Below, in pieces: positions 14,401 through 19,917 of a stretch of 21,305 nt of DNA (position 1 is the first letter of the stretch; each line of letters starts with the position of its first letter). The stretch is from Candidatus Nanopelagicales bacterium. GTDB lineage: Bacteria > Actinomycetota > Actinomycetes > S36-B12. A program made the position numbers and the translations under genes. The DNA is taken from the NCBI GenBank assembly GCA_023264215.1, contig JALQSY010000012.1, forward strand, positions 1 through 21,305, given 5' to 3'. The notes under the pieces were generated by a model, which saw only the letters and a program-made list of their open reading frames with translations, did no database searches and was not told the DNA's origin.

Positions 14401-15602
14401 CCCCGCGAATCCGACGTCGCTGTGCGTACGCGGCCAGCGCCGCGATCGTGGCCTTCGCCCTCGTCGCCTGCAGCGCGCTCCCGCGGGACTCGAGCACTCC
14501 GTCGCAGGCCCCCGCGGAAGAGACCACGTCGGCCGCCCCCGCGGACGAGGCACCCGCCGCGGCGCAGATCGCGGCGGACGGGATCGTGACCGTGGGCCTG
14601 GCGGAGCCCTACACCCCGACCAGCGCCGGGCCCGCCACAGACGACTATCGCTGCTTCCTGCTCGACACCGGCGTACCGGAGGACCGGTTCATCACGGGCG
14701 TGCGCTTCGTGCCGGACAACGCCGCGGTGGTGCACCACGCGATCCTGTACCGGGTCCGCTCGGCACAGATCCAGGCGGCCGAGCAGCGCGACGCCGACGA
14801 CCCCGGCCAGGGCTGGAGCTGCTTCGGGGGACCGGATCTTCCCGCGGTCGGCGGGGATGCGGTGCGCTCCTTGGACTCGGCGCCCTGGCTCGCGGCATGG
14901 GCACCGGGAGGACGCGAGGCGCGCTACCCCGAGGGAACCGGCGTCTTCCTCGAGAAGGGCAGTAGCGTCATCCTGCAGGTGCACTACAACCTGCTCGCCG
15001 GCGACGGACCCGACAGCACGAGCGTACGGCTGCGCACGGTCCCTGGCAATGCCGACCTGAAGCCCTTGGAGACCATGCTGTTCCCGGGTCCGGTCGAGCT
15101 TCCGTGCCTGCCCGACGAGGACGGGCCGCTGTGCGATCGCGAGGCGGCTGTCGAGGACACGATCAAGCGCTTCGGAGGCGAGTCGCTGCGCACCATCTGG
15201 GGCCTGCAGCTCATCTGCGACGGCGACCTGGTGAACCCCCGTGCGGGCGCGACCCAGTCGTGCACCCACACCCTCAACGAGGATGTCACCGTCTATGCCT
15301 CGGCAGGACACATGCACCTGCTCGGACGCGAGATCTCACTCGTGGCCAACGAGGGCACAGGTCGCCAGATGCAACTGCTCGACATCGATGCCTGGGACTT
15401 CGACAACCAGGGATCGCGTCCGCTGCCGAAGCCGATCGACCTGGATAAGGGCGACACCATCACCGTGACCTGCACGCACGACGCTCAACTGCGTCGACAG
15501 CTCCCGGCGCTGGCCGGGTCGGAGCCGAGGTACATCACCTGGGGCGAGGGCACCACCGACGAGATGTGCCTGGGGATCCTCACGGTCACGCCGCGGGCAT
15601 GA
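14397..15602 (+). CDS. Secreted lipoprotein with PHM-like copper type II ascorbate-dependent monooxygenase domains
   Basis: A 401-residue exported protein. The signal peptide RIRRRCAYAASAAIVAFALVAC ends in the lipobox LVAC with Cys25, followed by an Ala/Pro/Ser/Thr-rich linker (about 26-60). The mature part aligns by eye with the two-domain core of peptidylglycine alpha-hydroxylating monooxygenase (PHM) and dopamine beta-monooxygenase. CuH-site ligands are His113-His114 (VVHHAIL) and His196 (QVHYNL). CuM-site ligands are His305 and His307 (GHMHLLG) and Met390 (DEMCLG). These correspond to PHM His107/108/172 and His242/244/Met314. Many cysteines (YRCF, WSCF, LPCLP, PLCDR, LICDG, SCTH, TCTH) suggest disulfides. 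Hydroxylation at an unactivated C-H bond outside the membrane is the expected chemistry; substrate and electron donor are unknown. The gene has its own leaderless promoter and overlaps the next by ATGA. Confident on family, not on reaction. Confidence 0.82.
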   Translation: MTPRIRRRCAYAASAAIVAFALVACSALPRDSSTPSQAPAEETTSAAPADEAPAAAQIAADGIVTVGLAEPYTPTSAGPATDDYRCFLLDTGVPEDRFITGVRFVPDNAAVVHHAILYRVRSAQIQAAEQRDADDPGQGWSCFGGPDLPAVGGDAVRSLDSAPWLAAWAPGGREARYPEGTGVFLEKGSSVILQVHYNLLAGDGPDSTSVRLRTVPGNADLKPLETMLFPGPVELPCLPDEDGPLCDREAAVEDTIKRFGGESLRTIWGLQLICDGDLVNPRAGATQSCTHTLNEDVTVYASAGHMHLLGREISLVANEGTGRQMQLLDIDAWDFDNQGSRPLPKPIDLDKGDTITVTCTHDAQLRRQLPALAGSEPRYITWGEGTTDEMCLGILTVTPRA

Positions 15603-16339
15603 CCACCTGGGGCGCAATTCGCGTGTCCCTCGGCGTCATCGCCGTCGTCCTCGGAACCATCCTGATGCTCACCGCCCTGCCGGCGGCCGTCACAGCGGCG
15701 GCGATTGAGTCCAGCGTCGGCCGCACGGGCGTCGTCGCGCAGCCCCTCGGGACCTTGCAGGCAGCCCCGGACGATCGCGCGGTCGTGGTCGACGACGTAC
15801 GCGCCCGACTCATCGCACCCGAACAGCCGCCGTGGGTCGACCAGTGGCTGGCGGTCGCAGGAACGAGCGCGCAGCAGCTCACCGAACGCGTCGGAACGCT
15901 GTCACTCGTCGCGGCCATGTCGACGGACGCCGCCGGCTTCCTCGGGGTCGCACCGGTGGACTCGGTCAATTCCTATCTCGACGCCGTGCCGTACTCGGTC
16001 GCCGTCCAGCCTGCGGACGGCGAAGGGACCTGGTCCACGGTGTCGGTGCCCGGATCCCGTATCCCGGCAGCTCCGCAGACCCAGGGCCTGTGGTCGGCGC
16101 AGGCCGGCGGGACGAACCCCGAGATCCCCGCCTCGATGCTGGATTCGGGAACGCTCGTGCTCATGCGCGCGGACTCCGAGCCGGCTCCCGAGGCCGCCTT
16201 GCGCCTGGAGTATCGAGTGCCGGGCGCAGGCGTCGCGCTGCAGTCCGCCGCGGTGAGCGCCGCGGCCGCGAGCCTCGGCGGTCTCGCGCTCATCGTCCTG
16301 GGCGGATTCCTCGTCGTCGGACGCAGGCGCTCGGCATGA
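15599..16339 (+). CDS. Membrane-anchored protein of unknown function, coupled to the PHM-like lipoprotein
   Basis: A 246-residue protein I do not recognise. It has an N-terminal hydrophobic segment (about 8-33), an extracytoplasmic region of about 180 residues rich in Ala, Val, Ser and acidic residues, and a C-terminal transmembrane helix (about 217-239) ending in GRRRSA, so both ends are probably cytoplasmic. No cysteine or His-rich metal motif is seen, which argues against an electron-transfer or copper-delivery role by itself. ATG 15599 overlaps the stop of the copper lipoprotein gene (ATGA), and its own TGA overlaps the phosphatidyltransferase ATG. Tight coupling suggests it acts with one of these two neighbours. 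An in-frame ATG at 15566 is rejected because it adds a non-hydrophobic leader and a longer overlap. Confidence 0.68.
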   Translation: MTTWGAIRVSLGVIAVVLGTILMLTALPAAVTAAAIESSVGRTGVVAQPLGTLQAAPDDRAVVVDDVRARLIAPEQPPWVDQWLAVAGTSAQQLTERVGTLSLVAAMSTDAAGFLGVAPVDSVNSYLDAVPYSVAVQPADGEGTWSTVSVPGSRIPAAPQTQGLWSAQAGGTNPEIPASMLDSGTLVLMRADSEPAPEAALRLEYRVPGAGVALQSAAVSAAAASLGGLALIVLGGFLVVGRRRSA

Positions 16340-16914
16340 GACGGGGCGAGGACCGGATCCTCACGGTCCCCAACGCGCTGAGCATCGCTCGCCTGCTGCT
16401 CATCCCGGTCTTCCTGTGGCTGATCCTGGTCGCCCAGGCCGACCTGTGGGGCGTCGCCGTGCTGGCCGTGTCGGGCGTGACCGACTGGGCCGATGGGGTG
16501 ATCGCGCGTCGGACCGGCCAGACGACCAGGCTGGGGCGCCTGCTGGACCCCCTCGTCGACCGCCTCACCATCGCCGCCACCCTGATCGGGCTCGCGCTGC
16601 GCGACCTCATCCCGTGGTGGCTGGTGATCCTGCTCGCCGCCAGGGAGGCGCTGCTGCTCGCGCTCGTCCCCGCGCTTCGCCGACGCGGGCTCGTGGCGCT
16701 GCCCGTGCACTATCTCGGCAAGGCTGCCACCTTCGCGCTGTACTGGGGCTTCCCCTTCGTCCTGGTCGGTGCCGGAGCGGCGACCTGGGAGCAGGTCCTG
16801 GGGGCCCTGGGGTGGGCGTTCGTGATCTGGGGCACCGCGCTGTACTGGTATTCGGCGCTGCTCTACATCGAGCAGGCGCGTCGCGTCCTTGCTGCGCGCG
16901 TGCCCGGCGGCTAG
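16336..16914 (+). CDS. CDP-alcohol phosphatidyltransferase, PgsA2-like
   Basis: A 192-residue membrane enzyme with about six hydrophobic helices. The complete family motif DGx2ARx8Gx3Dx3D is present at about 53-76 (DGVIAR, then G, D and D in GRLLDPLVD). These acidic residues bind the metal and CDP-diacylglycerol. VPNALSIARLLLIPVF precedes it, as in PgsA. The family makes phosphatidylglycerol phosphate, cardiolipin or phosphatidylinositol phosphate; the acceptor alcohol is not predictable. Position before gcvH-garA matches pgsA2 (Rv1822) of M. tuberculosis. In that genome, from memory, small membrane genes including DUF881 proteins lie between pgsA2 and gcvH; here they are absent. ATG 16336 overlaps the upstream stop (ATGA). 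The TAG stop is also the start of the gcvH -10 box. Confidence 0.9.
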   Translation: MRRGEDRILTVPNALSIARLLLIPVFLWLILVAQADLWGVAVLAVSGVTDWADGVIARRTGQTTRLGRLLDPLVDRLTIAATLIGLALRDLIPWWLVILLAAREALLLALVPALRRRGLVALPVHYLGKAATFALYWGFPFVLVGAGAATWEQVLGALGWAFVIWGTALYWYSALLYIEQARRVLAARVPGG

Positions 16915-16917
16915 GTT
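16912..16917 (+). promoter_or_regulatory. -10 box TAGGTT for the gcvH-garA-ftsR operon
   Basis: TAGGTT fits TANNNT and shares its first three bases with the stop codon of the phosphatidyltransferase gene. A start about 7 nt downstream gives a 5' leader of about 44 nt before ATG 16968, with GGATGGAGCG as a Shine-Dalgarno candidate (16956-16965). Confidence 0.45.
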
Positions 16918-16967
16918 CAGCGGCGAGGGCACCGCCGCGTGTCCGCCGACGAAGGGATGGAGCGAAC

Positions 16968-17348
16968 ATGTCCGAGGTGCCCGAGGGCCTGCGATTCACC
17001 GAGCAGCACGAGTGGATCGCCGATGGTGACGGCGGCGTCATCAGGTTCGGCATCACGGACTACGCCCAGGACTCACTCGGGGACATCGTCTACGTCGACC
17101 TGCCCAAGGTCGGTCAGGCGGTCACCGCGGGCCAGCCCTGCGGGGAGGTGGAGTCGACCAAGAGCGTGAGCGAGATCTACGCACCGGTCTCCGGGGAGGT
17201 CACCGCCGTCAACTCCGCCCTGACCGATGCCCCGGACACCGTGAACAGCCAGCCGTACGGCGAGGGCTGGATGATCGAGGTGCGTGTCTCCGGCGATGCC
17301 GAGGCCACGCTCGACGCGGCCGGGTACCGCGCGCTGATCGGAGAGTGA
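16968..17348 (+). CDS. gcvH: Glycine cleavage system H protein
   Basis: A 126-residue lipoyl-domain protein of normal GcvH length. GEVESTKSVSEIYAPVSGEV (from about residue 59) contains Lys65, the lipoylation site. The N-terminal FTEQHEWI and FGITDYAQDSLGDIVYVDLP are classical H-protein motifs. The lipoyl arm carries the aminomethyl group from GcvP to GcvT and returns to dihydrolipoamide dehydrogenase. gcvP is in the same window behind a glycine riboswitch. gcvT is not in the window. The gene starts a probable operon with garA 7 nt downstream and ftsR overlapping garA. No riboswitch is seen in its short leader, so gcvH and gcvP appear to be controlled separately. Confidence 0.95.
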   Translation: MSEVPEGLRFTEQHEWIADGDGGVIRFGITDYAQDSLGDIVYVDLPKVGQAVTAGQPCGEVESTKSVSEIYAPVSGEVTAVNSALTDAPDTVNSQPYGEGWMIEVRVSGDAEATLDAAGYRALIGE

Positions 17349-17355
17349 CGAGGCG

Positions 17356-17823
17356 ATGCCTGACTGCGGCCACGCCGTCGATCCTGGCGATCGATTCTGT
17401 CGCGTGTGCGGCACTCCCGTCGCCCACGACGTCACCTCGGTGGGCATGGCAGGGCCGGGATCGAGCGGCTCCCTGCCGCCGATCGGGTCGGGCATCGCGG
17501 CCGGCGTCGGCCCGGGCGAGGCGGTCCTGGTCGTGCAGCGCGGTGCCGGTGCGGGAACGTCGTACCTGCTCGTCGGCGACCTGGTCACCGCAGGACGCGA
17601 ACCGGACTCGGACCTGTTCCTCGATGATGTGACCGTCAGCCGGCAGCACGCGGAACTGCGGCGCATGGCCTCCGGCTGGCTCCTGCGCGACGTCGGCAGC
17701 CTCAACGGCACCTACGTCAACCGCGAGCGCATCGAGGAGGCTGCTCTGAACCCGGGGGATGAGGTGCAGATCGGCAAGTACCGGTTCGCCTACCTGGTCG
17801 GAGGGGACCCCGAGGCGTCATGA
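17356..17823 (+). CDS. garA: GarA-like FHA domain protein with an incomplete N-terminal zinc ribbon
   Basis: A 155-residue protein. FHA domain residues are Gly80-Arg81, Ser95 and His98 (VSRQH), and Asn117 (GSLNGTY). The segment DSDLFLDDVTVSR and the DEVQIGKYRF end match mycobacterial GarA closely. GarA binds and inhibits or activates 2-oxoglutarate dehydrogenase components and glutamate enzymes, and is switched off when phosphorylated at N-terminal ETTSV by PknB or PknG. Here DVTSV (25-29) keeps the PknB-type threonine (Thr27) but has Val at the PknG-type position. In place of the usual Cys-x2-Cys pair, the N-terminus shows Cys4-Gly-His6, followed by Cys15-x2-Cys18: a zinc ribbon with one cysteine missing. 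ATG 17356 follows gcvH by 7 nt, and the stop overlaps ftsR (ATGA). Confidence 0.87.
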   Translation: MPDCGHAVDPGDRFCRVCGTPVAHDVTSVGMAGPGSSGSLPPIGSGIAAGVGPGEAVLVVQRGAGAGTSYLLVGDLVTAGREPDSDLFLDDVTVSRQHAELRRMASGWLLRDVGSLNGTYVNRERIEEAALNPGDEVQIGKYRFAYLVGGDPEAS

Positions 17824-18455
17824 GCTCCCTCCGCCCGATCGGTTCCGTGGTGGCCGAATTGAGCGAGGAGTTCCCCGACCTGACCGCGTCGAAGATCCGC
17901 TACCTCGAGGACGAGGGACTGCTGACGCCCCTGCGCACCGCCCGGGGCAGTCGTCGCTATGCGGACGCGGACGTCGAGCAGCTACGCCGGATCCTGCGCC
18001 TGCAGCGCGATGAGTTCCTCCCGCTCGCGGTCATCCGCGACCGGGTTCTCGAGGCCGAGACGTCCGCGTCGACAGGAGCGGTCGACCCGTCGCGGGTCCG
18101 CCAAGGGCGTGCGCGCGCGATGTCCGCGGCGGAGGTGGCCCAGCGCGGGGGAGTGGACCCGTCGGTGCTGAAGGATCTCGTCGCCCATGGCCTGGTCGTG
18201 GATCTGGACGCCACGGCCGTGGAGATCTGCCGGCTCGTCGCGAGCCTGGCCGAGTTCGGCATCGAGCCCCGCCACCTGCGCGCCTTCCGCGCGGCCGCGG
18301 ACCGCGAGGTCGGCCTGGTGCAGCAGGCGATGGCACCGAGGAGGGCGCAACTGCCCGTCATCGAGCAGCGGCAGCTGACTGCCCAACTCCTTGCCCACCT
18401 GCTGGACCTCCACGTCGCCCTCGTGCGGCAGCGGTCGTCTAGTCTCGACTCATGA
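17820..18455 (+). CDS. ftsR: MerR family regulator FtsR-like
   Basis: A 211-residue protein with an N-terminal MerR winged helix-turn-helix (about 6-75). FPDLTASKIRYLEDEGLLTP and RGSRRYADADVEQLRRIL are close to the Rv1828/FtsR group. A long C-terminal region (about 105-205) contains a second helical unit (SAAEVAQRGGVDPSVLKDLVAHGLV) and no ligand-binding cysteines, so metal sensing is unlikely. FtsR of Corynebacterium glutamicum activates ftsZ and affects cell growth and morphology. Placement between garA and the bifunctional nuclease gene matches Rv1827-Rv1829. ATG 17820 overlaps the garA stop. The 3' end holds a -10 box for the next gene. The symbol rests on synteny and motif likeness. Confidence 0.87.
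   Translation: MSSLRPIGSVVAELSEEFPDLTASKIRYLEDEGLLTPLRTARGSRRYADADVEQLRRILRLQRDEFLPLAVIRDRVLEAETSASTGAVDPSRVRQGRARAMSAAEVAQRGGVDPSVLKDLVAHGLVVDLDATAVEICRLVASLAEFGIEPRHLRAFRAAADREVGLVQQAMAPRRAQLPVIEQRQLTAQLLAHLLDLHVALVRQRSSSLDS
18440..18445 (+). promoter_or_regulatory. -10 box TAGTCT for the leaderless bifunctional nuclease gene
   Basis: TAGTCT, 6 nt (CGACTC), then ATG 18452. It lies within the last codons of ftsR, so the nuclease gene can be read by coupling from ftsR or from its own start. Confidence 0.58.
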
Positions 18456-18931
18456 AGCGGGTGGAGGTCCTCGGCGTCCGGGTGGAGATGCCCTCGAATC
18501 AGCCCATCGTGCTGCTGCGCGAGGTCGACGGCGAGAAGTACCTGCCCATCTGGATCGGCGCCCACGAGGCAACCGCCATCGCGTACGTGCAGCAGGGCGT
18601 CGTCCCGCCGCGCCCGCTGACACACGACCTGCTCAAGGACGTGCTCGACGGAGTGGGCCGCTCCCTGGTGGGGGTGCGCATCACCCGTCTCGAGGACGGC
18701 GTCTTCTACGCCGAACTCGACCTCGGCGATGGAGCCGTCGTCAGCGCGCGACCCTCGGATGCCATCGCCCTGGCCCTGCGGACGGCGAGTCCGATCGACG
18801 TCGCGGAGGATGTGCTCGACGAGGCCGGCGTCCTCATCCCGGACGAGGGCGAGGACGAGGAGGACGAGGTCGAGAAGTTCCGCGAGTTCCTCGATCAGGT
18901 CACGCCCGAGGACTTCGGATCGGACTCGTAG
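18452..18931 (+). CDS. Bifunctional nuclease (BFN/DUF151) family protein
   Basis: A 159-residue acidic protein whose first about 125 residues form the BFN domain: LLREVDGEKYLPIWIGAHEA (about 22-41), RPLTHDLLKDVLD, and PSDAIALALRTASPI. The C-terminal part is strongly acidic (EDEEDEVEKFREFLDQ). The family is named for plant proteins with DNase and RNase activity; the bacterial role is unproven, and Rv1829 in the equivalent mycobacterial locus is uncharacterised as far as I recall. ATG 18452 overlaps the ftsR stop (ATGA) and also stands 6 nt after a TAGTCT box. It ends 16 nt before the -35 of the next MerR gene. Confidence 0.9.
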   Translation: MKRVEVLGVRVEMPSNQPIVLLREVDGEKYLPIWIGAHEATAIAYVQQGVVPPRPLTHDLLKDVLDGVGRSLVGVRITRLEDGVFYAELDLGDGAVVSARPSDAIALALRTASPIDVAEDVLDEAGVLIPDEGEDEEDEVEKFREFLDQVTPEDFGSDS

Positions 18932-18947
18932 GCAACGGCGGGTCGCG

Positions 18948-18977
18948 TTGACCATGGGGTGCCCTGCGCCCTAACGT
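18948..18977 (+). promoter_or_regulatory. Promoter TTGACC-18 bp-TAACGT for the second MerR gene
   Basis: TTGACC (18948-18953) and TAACGT (18972-18977) are separated by 18 bp. It is the only promoter in the window with a near-consensus -35. Transcription from about 18984 gives a leader of about 65 nt before ATG 19049. The spacer contains GGGTGCCC, a small inverted repeat that could be a MerR site; this is speculative. Confidence 0.6.
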
Positions 18978-19048
18978 TGCAGTCCGCTCTCGCCGAGGGC
19001 GGCACAGGGCCCGTCAAGGGTCCCGGGCGACAGGGTGGAGGAACCCGG

Positions 19049-19639
19049 ATGCGACTCCCCGAGCACGCGGTCCCCTCGGTCGACATGCCCGCCACGGTCG
19101 ATCAGCCCGCCCTGTTCCCGGAGGAGTCGATCCAGTCCGCGGCGGTGCACCTCGGCTACCGAGGTCCCATCGCGTGCGCGGCGGCCGGGATCACCTACCG
19201 ACAGCTGGACTACTGGGCGCGGACAGGGCTGGTCGAGCCGAGCATCCGGCCCGCGTCGGGCTCGGGCACCCAGCGCCTGTACTCCTTCCGCGACATCCTG
19301 GTCCTGCGCATCGTCAAGCGACTCATCGACACGGGCGTCTCGCTCGCCAACATCCGCACCGCCGTCGAGCACCTGGAGCATCGCGGAGGCGACGACCTGT
19401 CGCGCATCACGCTCATGAGCGACGGCGCCTCGATCTACGAGTGCCTCAGCGAGGACGAGGTCATCGACCTGGTCCGCGGGGGCCAGGGAGTCTTCGGCAT
19501 CGCCGTGGGCCGCGTCTGGCAGGAGGTCGAGGGCCAGCTCGCGTCCCTCCCGGGGGAGCCCGCGGATAGCGCGGCCGAGCTCCGTGCCACCGACGACGAA
19601 CTGTCCCTGCGCCGCGCGGCGCGCCGCACCGCCGGCTAA
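19049..19639 (+). CDS. MerR family transcriptional regulator (Rv1830-like)
   Basis: A 196-residue protein with a MerR DNA-binding domain at about 35-110: GITYRQLDYWARTGLVEPSI followed by RLYSFRDILVLRIVKRLIDTGVSL. A 35-residue polar N-terminal extension (PALFPEE) precedes it. The C-terminal region (IYECLSEDEVIDLVRGGQGVFGIAV) lacks sensor cysteines and resembles the mycobacterial Rv1830 group just upstream of gcvP (Rv1832). Its ligand and targets are unknown; adjacency to gcvP makes glycine metabolism a candidate, by inference. ATG 19049 is chosen because GGTGGAGG (19034-19041) is 7 nt upstream. An in-frame start at 18959 lies before the -10 box and cannot be transcribed from that promoter. Confidence 0.85.
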   Translation: MRLPEHAVPSVDMPATVDQPALFPEESIQSAAVHLGYRGPIACAAAGITYRQLDYWARTGLVEPSIRPASGSGTQRLYSFRDILVLRIVKRLIDTGVSLANIRTAVEHLEHRGGDDLSRITLMSDGASIYECLSEDEVIDLVRGGQGVFGIAVGRVWQEVEGQLASLPGEPADSAAELRATDDELSLRRAARRTAG

Positions 19640-19655
19640 CGCGTCCCCAGCCGGC
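19631..19655. other. 7-bp inverted repeat over the MerR stop codon
   Basis: GCCGGCT (19631-19637) and AGCCGGC (19649-19655) are perfect complements with an 11-nt loop that holds the end of the TAA stop. There is no T tract after it. It could be a weak terminator of the MerR gene or a structure just upstream of the gcvP promoter. Confidence 0.3.
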
Positions 19656-19661
19656 CTGCGC

Positions 19662-19667
19662 TAGGCT
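19662..19667 (+). promoter_or_regulatory. -10 box TAGGCT for the riboswitch-gcvP transcript
   Basis: TAGGCT fits TANNNT. A start at about 19674 would begin the RNA roughly 10 nt before the first glycine aptamer, a typical layout. No clear -35 is seen. Confidence 0.5.
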
Positions 19668-19683
19668 GGCGTCGCTGCTAGAC

Positions 19684-19867
19684 CCAGCGCGGGAGAGACC
19701 CGGGGAGACCCGGGCGCCGAAGGAGCAACCGCCCCGGAAACTCTCAGGCACAGCGAACCGCGCTGGGGAGGCAACTCTGGAGAGAGGGTGGCGTGCCACC
19801 CCACCGACGGTGCAAGTCGCCCCCGGGCGGCGAAGCTCTCAGGTCGCGGTGTCCCGCGAGACCAGAG
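19684..19867 (+). promoter_or_regulatory. Tandem glycine riboswitch upstream of gcvP
   Basis: Two glycine aptamers stand in tandem. Aptamer 1 (19684-19766) is closed by a perfect 9-bp stem, CCAGCGCGG with CCGCGCTGG, and holds the conserved GGAGAGA, GCCGAAGGAGCAA and AACTCTCAGGCA elements. An 8-nt linker follows. Aptamer 2 (19775-19867) is closed by CTCTGG with CCAGAG and holds GAGAGAG, CACCGACGGTGCAAG and GCTCTCAGG. Glycine riboswitches usually turn on glycine-cleavage genes when glycine is plentiful, which fits gcvP 50 nt downstream. No coding sequence lies between MerR and gcvP (19640-19917); this riboswitch and its flanks account for that gap. Confidence 0.95.
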
Positions 19868-19870
19868 GGG

Positions 19871-19895
19871 GTCGGGCGTACGCCGTGCGCCTGAC
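19871..19895 (+). other. Hairpin between the riboswitch and gcvP, possible expression platform
   Basis: GTCGGGCG (19871-19878) can pair with CGCCTGAC (19888-19895), 8 pairs including one G-U, with a 9-nt loop. It begins 3 nt after aptamer 2 and ends 12 nt before the gcvP ribosome binding site AGGAGC. There is no T tract, so it would act on translation or Rho access more readily than as an intrinsic terminator. Pairing partners in the alternative state were not found by eye. Confidence 0.35.
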
Positions 19896-19917
19896 CTTCG
19901 AGTTGCCAGGAGCAGCC

